Shown in pieces: positions 12,032 to 22,136 of a stretch of 64,000 bases of DNA. The notes beneath the pieces were generated by a model. That model worked only from the letters and a program-made list of their open reading frames with translations. It searched no databases and was not told where the DNA came from. This DNA comes from Nipponacmea schrenckii (Eukaryota; Mollusca; Gastropoda; Lottiidae), in NCBI GenBank assembly GCA_030562195.1, contig JAUJPP010000005.1:43015106-43079105 (forward strand), written 5' to 3'. Position 1 is the stretch's first letter, and the number at the start of each line of letters is the position of its first letter. Both the position numbers and the translations under genes were made by a program.

Positions 12032-12466
12032 TTAATAAGGAGCAAGTGTAGATATGGTATACAATTTCTTTTCAAAACCTAATAATTCATTTATTGAGTT
12101 TTCTACATTGAAATCTACTTGATGTTTGTCCTTAAGATTTAGTTTTATTTTGTTCACATTTATATTACCTTCGAATTCAATATTTGGTTTGTCCTTATGA
12201 CTTCCAACAAATTGAGATATAAATTCGTTAATGGAAACATATTCATAACTTCCTGGTAATAATGTTAATAATTTAAATGTTCTTCCATTGTCTTTAGAAA
12301 TTTTCAATTGGTTATTCTGTTCACTAACATTTCTTATTGAATTGTAAACTGAAAAATATTTTAGTCCTAACTTATAGTTTTTATTTGGATCGAGTTCACA
12401 TTCATAATCTAGGGTTAATCTTATTTTCGAGGACTTAGATGTTATAATGAAAAATTCTTCATCCAT
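12032..12466 (-). CDS. Virus-like structural protein candidate (144 aa)
   Basis: An intact frame reads MDEEFFIITSK and then YKLGLKYFSVYNSI, with LPGSYEYVSI further on and VDFNVENSINELLGF near the end. The pattern of beta-strand-like segments with an LLGF box resembles a small conserved protein found beside capsid genes in animal Polinton-type elements. The resemblance is from memory of the pattern, and its role (minor capsid or attachment) is inferred. It overlaps the upstream gene by 8 bp and is the last gene of the minus block. Confidence 0.55.
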   Translation of the reverse strand: MDEEFFIITSKSSKIRLTLDYECELDPNKNYKLGLKYFSVYNSIRNVSEQNNQLKISKDNGRTFKLLTLLPGSYEYVSINEFISQFVGSHKDKPNIEFEGNINVNKIKLNLKDKHQVDFNVENSINELLGFEKKLYTISTLAPY

Positions 12467-12758
12467 TTTTTATAACATGTATATAATCGTCTTTATTTAT
12501 AATTCCCTTTTCTAATAATCTTTTTAAAATAGCGTGGATTTCATTTGAATCAGATTGATGTCCATGTTTCATTGCTTCAATAATTACATTAAGTCTGTTA
12601 AGTAATTGTTGGGGATCATCTGATAAAAAAGTTATTCCTTCTCCAGATATCAAATTATTGAATTCATCTATTTCTTCTACGATTGGATTTTCTTCCCAAT
12701 ATTCATCTGGTTCATCAACTTCATTCATGGCTCTGATATGTAGGTCTACTTCTTTCAA
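12459..12758 (-). CDS. Hypothetical acidic protein of the virus-like block (99 aa)
   Basis: The frame is intact and starts one base after the neighbouring gene ends. The protein is acidic in its first half (DEPDEYWEENPIVEEIDEF). A helical C-terminal half follows with RLLEKGIINKDDY, which resembles a short winged-helix or coiled segment. No family is recognised. Its place between two other virus-like frames with almost no spacing supports it as a real gene of the element. Confidence 0.5.
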   Translation of the reverse strand: MKEVDLHIRAMNEVDEPDEYWEENPIVEEIDEFNNLISGEGITFLSDDPQQLLNRLNVIIEAMKHGHQSDSNEIHAILKRLLEKGIINKDDYIHVIKNG

Positions 12759-12759
12759 T

Positions 12760-13275
12760 CTATTTGTTAGAAATCCTGTTTTTTTTAATAGCGTGAAGAA
12801 GTTTTAAATCGTCTATCAAATCATTGTACTCCCCAAGGGCAGTGTCTCCACCGTTCATCAAATCTATTAATCCGTGTGTTACTTTATATATAAAGGGTTT
12901 TGTATCTATTTTAAATTGAGGGTAACGATGATCGAACAATATTTTAACACCATTGAATAATAACCCATAATCATCCACAACTGGTTTAATAGACTTTGGT
13001 AATGTTGGGTCAGGATTTGAAAAATAACGTTTTATATCATCAAATGATTTTATGATTAATTCATTTGTATTTCTTATACCAGGAGGTGCAACATTTTTTT
13101 CTATAGCAGGAACATTTTCTATTTGTGGTTGTTTTAATAAAGGACTAAATAAATTGGATAAACTCTCCTCCATTCCCATTTGCGATAACCTTCTATCTTC
13201 AATTTTAAATTTTAATTTATCTTTAGTTTTGATGTATTCTTTATTTCTTTTAATTATCCTATTCCAATCAGTCAT
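12760..13275 (-). CDS. Conserved hypothetical protein of the virus-like block (171 aa)
   Basis: An intact frame starts 2 bp after the ATPase stop. A basic N-terminus (RIIKRNKEYIKTKDKLK) is followed by a Pro-rich linker and a C-terminal part with KPFIYKVTHGLIDLMNGG. That box resembles the T-x-GL-x-x-L motif of uncharacterised proteins that accompany ATPase and capsid genes in animal Polinton/adintovirus-type elements. Function unknown. The gene order supports a structural or packaging role. Confidence 0.55.
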   Translation of the reverse strand: MTDWNRIIKRNKEYIKTKDKLKFKIEDRRLSQMGMEESLSNLFSPLLKQPQIENVPAIEKNVAPPGIRNTNELIIKSFDDIKRYFSNPDPTLPKSIKPVVDDYGLLFNGVKILFDHRYPQFKIDTKPFIYKVTHGLIDLMNGGDTALGEYNDLIDDLKLLHAIKKNRISNK

Positions 13276-13277
13276 TT

Positions 13278-14022
13278 TTAACTACAAATATTTGTCATAA
13301 CTTTATGTCCTGCTTGTTTTCTCGTATTAACAAAGACATATCCACGATCGTCTGGATTGTTCCATTGCCTTCTACAAAGTTTTTTTAAATTCGTCTTTTT
13401 CCATACCATGAATAATGGATTGGAGTATTTGCGATAAATCTTTATCGTTTAATTCAAACAAAATGAAACAATTAGCGTTCTTTCTAATAAACATTCCGTC
13501 CATTCCATAAAAGGACTGAGCTTGGTATATACAATGACAATTGTGATGTCTCCCTTTAGTAAAGAAATTTTGTTGAACCGATTGGTTGGATTGGGCTACG
13601 CAGTCATCGAGAATAACCAGGTTTTTCCTATTCTTGTCGATATTAGACAAATCTAAATCAGTCACATCTTTGGTTAGTACAACTTGAATATCAGTAGGTG
13701 TTAATGATGGGTTCTTTTCTTTTATACAATAATTTATAAATTCATCAGATGTGTTGTTATTTTGTAATTCTTCATCGTTTTCGTAAATATTAAATATTTG
13801 CTGTACGTCATCTTTCGGTAAATATTCTAAACCTTTTAGAAATTGATAATATAATTGATCTGGAGTTGATGTATAAATGTAGAGGCACTCAAAATCTAAT
13901 AACTGAGGTGTCGTTAACACCTTAAATAAGAGGTGCGTTTTTCCTGATCCTGATTGACCAACGATACACATTAACATTGGATTTTGTGGAAACCTATCTG
14001 AATATTTAAATTTTGTAGCCAT
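13278..14022 (-). pseudogene. FtsK/HerA-type DNA-packaging ATPase, one frameshift near the C-terminus
   Basis: This is the motor that drives DNA into capsids in PRD1/adenovirus/Polinton-type viruses. Residues 22-29 form Walker A (GQSGSGKT). Residues 135-140 form Walker B (VILDDC region). A conserved glutamine stretch (HCIYQAQSF) lies near 163-171. The first 216 residues read cleanly. A one-base slip in the A run at about 13380 then moves the last 34 residues (KLCRRQWNNPDDRGYVF...) into another frame ending at 13278. The slip is in a homopolymer and may be an error or recent decay. The start is 5 bases from the end of the pX-like gene. Confidence 0.8.
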
Positions 14023-14026
14023 TTTT

Positions 14027-14529
14027 TTAATGAGGATTTAATACAATACCTCCTTTGTATTTCGAAATATACAAACCATCACCACTGCGAATGTGTTTAA
14101 GTATTAATCCCTCTCCTTCTTTTTGAATCTCAGTTTCTCCCGTATCGATTTGATCAATTAACTTAGACAAACCTTCTTTTACTATTTCTTGGTTGCGTGA
14201 TTGAATTGTTTGACGCTGGCTAAGATATCCTTGATTCCCGAACCCTGGCTACTTTTTCCATTTCTAAATTATGCCTACGTTTTTCTCTGTTTGCAGCGTC
14301 TTCTGCTTTTTTCTTATTTACCGCTGAAGCTATACCACTTGCCCCACCGGCAACAGCACCTGCAGCTGCTAATCCTCCGAAAATTAATGGGAGAAGAAAC
14401 AGAAATCCACCTTCTTTAGCTTGCTTGTCTATTTCGTTATAATTGATATTGTCCAGTCCAGTTTTTTAATCACCGATTGTGAAATGTGTATCTTCACACC
14501 ATTATAAGTAATTGTTTTCGGTTACTCAT
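14027..14529 (-). pseudogene. Small membrane-active pX/pVI-like virion protein, frameshifted
   Basis: The ATG at 14529 overlaps the capsid stop codon (ATGAGTAA). After one slip the frame gives KEGGFLFLLPLIFGG, then LAAAGAVAGGASGIASAVN and a basic run (KKKAEDAANREKRR). A second slip near 14225 leads to a tail with GLILKHIRSGDGLYI ending at 14027. A Gly/Ala-rich hydrophobic helix followed by a basic segment is the layout of small core or membrane-lytic proteins next to the capsid gene in adintovirus-type elements (family knowledge). No enzymatic motif. Confidence 0.55.
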
Positions 14530-16395
14530 TTTTGATGGATTCCAATATTTTAGCAACTAAACTTTCTGGTTTCATTTTTAAAGATCGAATTTTTATTCTA
14601 TTTATGACGTGACGTGATTCCTCTAACAAGAGACAATACCCTACCATATCTCCAGCTGTTTTTTCAATGTATACAGACAACTGTACGCCTGTTTTAAACA
14701 AATCTTCTTTGTGAGCAGAGAGATCAAAACAAAATATAGGATAATTTAAAACAAAATCGAGATAATTAAACTGTGGTACATTTCCAAATAATTCGCTCAT
14801 AAGCTTATAGTTTCTATACAACTCATTAAAGACCTTGGTATCAGGATCAATTTTTAACGGTTGATTTGGATACGAATCGGAATTTAATCTGACTTGAACC
14901 CTTTTTATTTTAGGATCTCCAAAGTTGTCACCAGTTACTTTAAAAAGGTTGTTGTCGTTCGTTTGTGAATCTGGAAGATTTTTGAAACCAAGTATTAAAT
15001 ATCTCGCTGGTTTTGTGGTATTTGTCACTTGCCACGTGAAGTTCTCCCCTGTGATGGTTATCGATCCAATCGTATTTCTTCTTAAAAATGCTATATCGAT
15101 ATCTTTTTTCAAACTACTAAGAAGTCTCGTTTCTACTTCGATTGTTGGGGTTATTACTGGCACGTATAATTGGATATCGGTTATTTCTAATTTAGCATTT
15201 GAATTGTTTTCTCCAAAAAATATTCCATCGTTATTTATTAATCCTTGACATAGGCGCTGGAACAGGGGGGGGCAGGGGGGGGGGGGCAAATGCCCCCCAA
15301 AATTTTTTGTTGGGGGGCAAAAATATCTTTTGCCCCCCCAAAAATGAAATAAAATAATTACATGTACCGGGTAGCCTAAATATGTAATTGTCTCATAAGG
15401 CCATATTTGTAAATTTCCTTGGTTTTTTAACCTTCGCAGCTGGTAAATAATATATGATTCTCTATCACAATCAAATTATTTGAATAAATAATAATTTTTG
15501 TCTTAATTCTTTTGAGTTATCTCCCAAAATTCGATTAATTTTGAAATAAAGGTATATGAATGATAACAGTTTTTTTACTTTGAAAAAAATTGCCCCCCAA
15601 CCTGAAATTTGTTCCCGCGCCCCTGATCCTTGAAGATGAAATTTGAAGGGCAGACCAATGTAAACTTTCCTGTGCTCAAGTAATCCAAAGATGGGATATA
15701 AATTCCAATTTATGTATCCCCCATGACTATTTATTTCTGTCAATAGATTTATTGTAAAATACAACCCTCTGTTTATAACCTTCATTATTTTGAAATTTTG
15801 TGATATTGATGAAATTGTTTTCAATAGTTCTAACTGCCGCCAGGTTGTCGTCTGCTTGTAAATTATCTTGTTGAGATTGTATTTCCCCATCTCCCGTGTC
15901 TGGCATCCAACCCGATGCCGTTGTATAATTGTTTAGATACAGAAGGGTTTTCAGCATCGCGTCAAACTCACCTGGGTGTTTGATTGTTTCAATAGTATTT
16001 GAACCGGCTTCTAAAACCATTTCGCTGAATAAATAGGGGAAGAAATTGTTTTCCAAGGTCACATTTTGCTGGGGCACACGATTTTGATTTGGAGATCCAT
16101 CTTTAATTTTGAAATCACAGCGGAAGTAAGCGTCGGAAAGAAGTAACCAATTGGACAACGAATTGATTTCAAATGTGACTCTACCTCCGTCATTAATCTG
16201 AGATTTTGACCGTTGGAGATATAATGATGTAATCTTCGCAGCCTGCCCGACTGACGAGATCGCTTTAGCCCCCGAGGATATAAGGTCTTTGTTTTTAGTT
16301 ACAAATGATGTAACCATGAGTAAAAGGGACATCAATCCAGATAAGAACCCATCGCCAGTGTATTTTTCCTTTTCGTGTTTTAAAATAAACCCCAC
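14522..16395 (-). pseudogene. Double jelly-roll type major capsid protein, interrupted by a transposon
   Basis: The N-terminal part (16395-15634) has a hydrophobic Gly-rich leader, then VTFEINSLSNWLLLSDAYF and FFPYLFSEMVLEAG. The C-terminal part (15240-14522) has LEITDIQLYVPVITPT, SITITGENFTWQV and FDLSAHKEDLFKTGVQLSVY. Together they are about 500 residues, the size of Polinton/adintovirus capsid proteins. A frameshift lies near 15740, and a 377 bp hAT-like element sits between the halves. If the element and one copy of its target duplication are removed, the frame is continuous across the site, so the gene was readable there before the insertion. It is the first gene of the minus block. Confidence 0.75.
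15249..15625. mobile_element. hAT-like MITE inserted in the capsid gene
   Basis: The 8 bp ATCCTTGA occurs at 15241-15248 and again at 15626-15633, a perfect hAT-length target duplication. The ends match as imperfect inverted repeats (CATAGGCGCTGGAAC left; CAGGGGCGCGGGAAC from the right). The interior contains several G12- and C7-type runs around GCAAATGCC that can pair with each other. No coding capacity, so it moved with another element's transposase. Confidence 0.9.
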
Positions 16396-16617
16396 ATTTT
16401 TAATACAGAAGATTTGATAAAAAAAAAAACAAAAAAAGAATTTTATTTCAGGTATAAATACAAACAGACGTTACAAACATATTTTTTGCTATGCTTTCAT
16501 ATATATATAACTGATTTTTTTTAATAATATAAAATCATAAATAAAAAAGTATATTTAAAATATCAAAGTTTATTAAACTTTTTTTTCAATAAATGTAGTT
16601 TAATTTATAATAGAGAA
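16396..16617. promoter_or_regulatory. AT-rich divergent intergenic region between capsid and Bcl-2-like genes
   Basis: The 222 bp separate divergent starts and are almost pure A/T, with TATATATATAACTG at about 16500 and several TATAAA-like words. A two-way promoter is inferred from layout only. Confidence 0.4.
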
Positions 16618-17067
16618 ATGTTAGAAAATAGCTTAAATTTAGAATAAATAAGAGAAATTACTGAACTTATATAGCTGATGATATTATTTTTGATGTAAAT
16701 AGAATAAAAAAAAGAAAAATTACAAACGATTACTGCAACACAATGCGTAGAATAGTACTCAAAATTTCAAAAAAAAATGATATTATTTTCAAAGGAATGA
16801 TAAGCAGAATTGAAAAAACAAATCATATACTCAATACATTTGCTGATGTAATGGACGAGGTTTTTCAATTGGGGGAGAATTGTTACCATTTATTGTTTTG
16901 CAGCTCATTTAAATGATTATCCGAAAAAAAATTCTTTTTGCATAAGTAAATATGTGGAAATTAAATTAGAAAAATGGTTTATAGATAATGGAGTATGGAA
17001 TGCTTTTTTAAATCATTTTAGTGATAAAAACGAATATAAAAATCAAACATGGAAAAGTTTTCATTAG
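16618..17067 (+). pseudogene. Bcl-2-family homologue of the virus-like element, frameshifted
   Basis: Bcl-2 proteins control mitochondrial cell death, and viral versions usually block it. A BH3-like helix (TMRRIVLKI) lies near 16740. VMDEVF precedes BH1, which reads FNWGRIVTIYCFAAHL at 16864 onward. BH2 reads WFIDNGVWNAFLNHF at 16975, and the stop is at 17065. NWGR in BH1 and W-x3-NG-x-W in BH2 are diagnostic and in the correct order and spacing. The frame slips just before BH1, and stops interrupt the N-terminal part near 16650-16665. No C-terminal membrane anchor follows TWKSF. It is divergent from the capsid block. It could be viral or captured from a host; it carries no introns. Confidence 0.75.
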
Positions 17068-20000
17068 ACTTTTTTTGCAGTGCGTTCTATCGAACGCACT
17101 GCTTTGTTTTCGAAATGTTTTTTTTTTTTTTTTCGAATTCTGGTCAGAGTCCTCAGCCCAAACTACAAGTGCCACATACAAACTGTTTACGTTTCTCCCG
17201 TAAATGCCGCGAGACTAAATCAGGTGAATGTGTTTTCACGCCATTTTATCCAACCGGAAATGACGTACGACGGTATGACTAATTTAGGTTTTTTCTCATT
17301 TCCGACGCTAGTTTTTAATCAATGTGGATCAGGTTTTTTTTGTTTATTACATTCAATCTTTGTTTACAACATAGCAATTTAAGAATTATACATTTCCCAA
17401 CTTTGTCGCTGACTTTTTTATTTTTAATTTTTGCGTTTTTTTCAACTTCTACATTTTTATTTCGATCGATCTGAAAATTTACAGATATATAGACATTTGG
17501 ATTGCGAACTATAATTAATTTTCAAAATTTCGATATCACTTCCGGTTTTGATGTTATTTGCTTTTAAAGTTGAATTTTGCACTTCCGGAATAATGAAGAT
17601 ATTTGAAAAATTTATTTTGCAATTAGTTACAATTGTCTATTTAATGATGATAAATTAAAAAAATCCGTACCGGAAGTAACGGATCAGCCGACATATTGAT
17701 ATGACTAACTTTTGTAAAACTCAAAATGGAGCCTCAGGTGTTACTGTAGTACTGCGCATGTGATAAAAACGCCTTACGTTTAACCTTTTCGGGAGTCATC
17801 ATTGTTCTCCATCTTAGGCACATGTGTTTGTCTACGTGAATAGCACTAATATATTTTTTATATTGTTATTAGTGCATTAATTGTATTTGTGTAATATTTT
17901 TGCGTGTATATGTACTTAACTTGCCGTTCATATTCAGATTGAATATCGTAAACCTTCATTTTATTGTACGTATTAAAACTAAGGATTTCTCCTTTCTCCG
18001 CCATTTCTCTCGTATTTCATGTAAACAATAGTTGGGACCCGTTAAAAGGCTCAAGGAGGTATATTTTAAAGAATAACATTATGATTATAGTTCAATTTTA
18101 TTCATAAGACATTCCAGAACATTCTAAAATTTGTAAGCTTCGGCAGTATGTTCTTTCGTTATTTTGTGAGAATTGATCTCTGAGAATTCTTTATTTCTCT
18201 ACTTTCAGTTTTCACGTCCATGTATAACAGTCTTTGCTACGTCATAATAAATTGATTTCGAAAGATTCGCTGTGTTATCTTGGCCAGTAGAATCCCTTGA
18301 ATTGCTGTCTAAAACTTTAACAGTCCTGTTTTCGACAGGGCCTGCAATCGACAATTTTGTAGGCTCGTAGCAGTAACATCAGGGTTAAATCTAATTTGCA
18401 TAATTTTAGATTTTCTCTAAACAACAATCGATTGCGCAAAAAAGTATGGGAAGGAATTTTTGAATTTCGATTTTGCTTTTTGTTTATTTCCGGTTGAAAT
18501 TTTTCAGTAATCATAAAAAATTTAAAAGGTCATATTTCGTGACCTTGACCTTTGGTGACCTTTTGACCTGAACAAAAGTTATTGCCCTTGATTATATCAA
18601 CCCAATGGTATCTTCAGTGTTGTTGTCCGATGAATACTTCCGGTTTTGCAGCCAATTGAATATCAAGAATTTTAACTTTAAAGAGGTTTATCAGGTGACC
18701 TAATTTACATAGGACAGAATTTCTTACATATTCCTTTTACGCTTAATCTCTTCTTTCCATTTATATATCGCACTAGGTATTTTAATCAAAATTGCGTGTT
18801 TAAAAATTTCAAAATTTTGTAATTTCTTCGATACTAACTGTGCGTGATTTTCTTTAAATCGAAATAGGGCCTTGGGGGATAATTCGATTTGTGTTATTTT
18901 GATGTATATAGAATCTCTAACCGATTGCCGAAATATATATGGAAACCGATTTTTGAATTTTGATTTTGATTTTGATTTTTGCACGATTAAATTTTTTAAA
19001 AACTTTGAAGGAACGTATATTCTGACGTTGACCTTTGGCGAATTTTTTACCTTACAAATGTGATAGCTCTTGAGAAGTTCTATCCAGTGATATATAAAGC
19101 TTTATTGTAAGATGTATCGCCATTTGAAAATTGCGAATTTTCCATATAAAACAATCTGTTTAATGTGTTGCATTTGGGCGATCTACAAGATATAAGTTTC
19201 AGCGATCCGAATTTATTTTTTAGTTTAATCGTTCTACATCCAGTTAAAATAATTCAAAGTTGTTATATATGTTTTTCCTGTTGTGGGTGATGTAAATATT
19301 GAATATTTGGAACGAAATTACAACCTTAAGAATTTTAAATTTTATCTCTTATATGCAACAAAAATATACAGTTGACTGGAATAATGGTCTAAGGGACGAA
19401 ACTCTATTCAATATAAATTTTAAAATGTTAGGCCGCGCTATTTATGTGGTGTCTCAATGTTTTACCCTGGCGACTTACGACAACTTGAACCATTAGTGAC
19501 CTTTCGATTTGTATATAACTTCGACATTTTCTATCCAATGCGATATATATATTTTTTGTACGATATCTACTTTTGGTTTCATCGCCATCTGAAAATTGCG
19601 AATTTAATATATAAAACAATCTATTGGGTTTTATTCTCTACGTTTGGGCGATTTACAAAATATGAGTTTCGGCGATCTGGATATCGTTTTAGATTAAACG
19701 ACCCTCTATCCATTTTTTATTATGATTTTAACTTATTATCTATCTTAATTGATGATGAGGGCTAAGGATGGGGAGGGACAAAGAGGGAAAAGGGGGGGTA
19801 TGGGAGCGTTTGTTATGAAATCAAAATCCATTTCTGATGCACATTTTTTTATTTTAATAAACCTTTTTTGTCTTTTGCTTAACGAACGAACCTGGATGGA
19901 ACGCACTGCTTCAGTGCCGTTAGGCGTACGGCTCTAGTTTTGTTTTTCGGGAAGCTCCCTAGCCCAACTCGAAAATGGTATAGAAATTTGGTTTGAAAAA

Positions 20001-21120
20001 TACGATAAGATACGTACTGGAATAGAAAATGAATATATAAAACTAAAATTTTTACGCATCAGTAGTTAGTAATTGGATAATAATAATTGAATAATTGCAT
20101 AACTTTGTTGCTAATTATCCGATCGCTTTGAAAATTACAGAATATAGAGAAGTCGCCTATAGAAATAAAACCGCATCATTAAAAAATTTATACCACTTCC
20201 GGTTCTTGCGTGAGAACTTCCGGTTTTTTAGAACTGCGTTGGGTCAATCAGCTTCCGGTGTATGTAAGAAATCAGTACAAAAGCTATACATATATACTAT
20301 CAGGCATAATTAGAACCCTTTTAGAATAAAAAATCTAAACCGGAAGTGATACTTTATGTGTCATCACAGAACGGTAACATTCAGCAAAATGTTAAAAAGT
20401 CCGCTATTTTTATCCGATTTGTCCGATTTTGGTGTTTTTCGAAACCTTGTTACTTTATCTAAAACTTGTTGGGAACAGCATTTTGATTTTTAAATTTAAT
20501 TTTTTTAATGCCCGATTGAATTCTTTTGAAAATTTAAAAGGCCAAATCAAATGACCTTGACCTTCAATGACACTGAATTTTTTCAAGTAGAATGTTCTTG
20601 ACCTAAGCTATCCACACATATGCCTATTATGATCGACAACAATTTTTTTGGTACCCGTTTTAGTTTTTTGAAAATTCACAAGGCTATATCAAATGACCTT
20701 GACCTTCAATGACCATGAATTTTAAAACCGCATCATAAAAATTTTTCTACCACTTCCGGTTTTTGCGTGAGAGCTTCCAGTTTTTTAGAACCCTGCTGGG
20801 ATCTGCACAGATATCAATAGTAGCTTCCTGTTGAGCCCCAGTCGGTGACGTCATAAAAGATGTTAGATTTAGTGGAATTGCAAGAGCCACAGAAGTCGGA
20901 ATTGAAATTGGAATGGCGCAAATTGATGGTATTAGCGTCCCCGATACAGTTTATAAAACCTCTTTACAATCTCTTTCAGCTATTTCAAGTAAAATGTTCT
21001 TGATTTAAACTATCCTTACAGTATGCCAATAATGATCGATTTAATTTATTTTTGTACCCATTTGAGTTTTAAAAAATTCAAAAAGCTATATTAAGTGACC
21101 ATAGGGGTAGTTTGCCACTG
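17068..21120. repeat. Degenerate dispersed repeats, no gene
   Basis: This 4 kb stretch has no protein-like frame. It carries many ACTTCCGGT and TGACCTTGACCTT words. A block with TCGCCATNTGAAAATTGCG and TTTGGGCGATNTACAA occurs at about 19010-19250 and again at 19480-19730. The part 20480-20760 is related, in reverse orientation, to the repeat at 6769-7817. GAACGCACTGCTT occurs at 17089, inside a small hairpin, and again near 19897. Confidence 0.55.
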
Positions 21121-21132
21121 TATTAAAATTTA

Positions 21133-21725
21133 GATAAAAGATGCAAGAACTGGAAAAATGATGCTTAAAACCACCTGTATCAAAGTCACCGATACACCAT
21201 TATTAGTGTCATTCTTAAAAATAGGCGTTGGCACTAAAGTTATGTTAGTAATTAATTTAGATGTTGTTGCAGGTTTAACAAATGGCCGTTCGGTACAGTA
21301 ACGTTCATACAATCTGATCAGAATAATACTAGTAATCAGCCAACCCAAATATTTGTACTATTTGATAATTTAAAAATTGCAAGTAATACACAAAGTGTGC
21401 AACTTCCACCAAATGTACCAAAAGGTAGTATCGCATTAGAGCGATATGAAAGTCCCCATGTTACTTACAAGGGCGATGTAAGACGTCAATTTCCTTTGCG
21501 CCTAGCTTATGCAGTTACAATTCATAAGGTGCAAGGTCTTAGTCCTGATAGAGGTGTAATATCACTGGAAAAAAAATTTTTCAAGCTGGTCAAGCATACG
21601 TTGCTTTGAGCAGGGTGAAAACATTAAAAGATCTTACAATACAAGGTTTTTCGGAAAAAAACATATATTGTTATGAAAAAATCGAACAAGCAATAAAGGC
21701 AATGGATAAATTATTAGAACCAGAA
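21133..21725 (+). pseudogene. PIF1-type helicase C-terminus, Helitron-like remnant
   Basis: Shifting frames encode LKIGVGTKVMLVINLDV, then RRQFPLRLAYAVTIHKVQG, then [19 protein letters not shown]. This is the order of the last SF1B helicase motifs in PIF1 and in the Rep-helicase of Helitrons. Breaks lie near 21300 and in an A run at 21571. No Rep/HUH nuclease part was seen upstream, so assignment to a Helitron rather than another PIF1 gene is inference. Readable peptide continues weakly to about 22035. Confidence 0.7.
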
Positions 21726-22034
21726 AACAAAAGCCAACCAACCGACAAATATATTTCTCCATATTGTTCAAGGTTTAAATATTCATATAAAGGATCTTCA
21801 AAACCACACAAAGATTTTAGGAGGAAATATTATTTGTTTAAAGGGTATCTGACAGCTTTCCATTTTCTCAAGAAAACGATCATAAAAAAGTCATTTATGA
21901 CGATGAACCTAATGAATTTCTTCTATAATGTCCCCGAAACCGTAAAAAACGGGATTTGGAAGCTATCATTTCGAGCGGTTAACGCGATCCTTAGCCTACA
22001 CGAAACATCGGCAATGATCGGTACTTTCCGTGGG

Positions 22035-22042
22035 TGACGTCA
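22035..22042. promoter_or_regulatory. CRE-type palindrome TGACGTCA upstream of the THAP gene
   Basis: A perfect cAMP-response-element palindrome lies 95 bp before the THAP start codon. Another copy sits at 20846-20853. Function is inferred from position only. Confidence 0.35.
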
Positions 22043-22136
22043 CACAGAGAAGTCATTTTCAGGAAATTGATAGCCGGCATTTTTGTTTTCCTTTACACAT
22101 GCAAACGAATTTCATATTAATTACTTATTAACAACT

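Larger units (their letters stand above)
9478..17067. mobile_element. Endogenous Polinton/adintovirus-like element with a Bcl-2-like gene
   Basis: One block holds a protein-primed-type DNA polymerase B on plus. On minus it has a major capsid protein, a pX-like protein, an FtsK/HerA-type packaging ATPase and three more virus-like proteins. A Bcl-2-like gene lies on plus. Minus genes are spaced by a few bases or overlap, as in viruses and unlike the introns-and-repeats surroundings. Capsid plus ATPase plus PolB is the signature of Polintons and adintoviruses. No retroviral-type integrase, adenain-like protease or terminal repeat was recognised, so this is a partial copy or those parts were lost. 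The block contains no N gap. Confidence 0.8.

Noticed and set aside
17079..17100. Terminal repeat of the virus-like element
   Set aside because: The small palindrome and the GAACGCACTGCTT copy near 19897 do not pair with anything at the left side, so no element end can be claimed.
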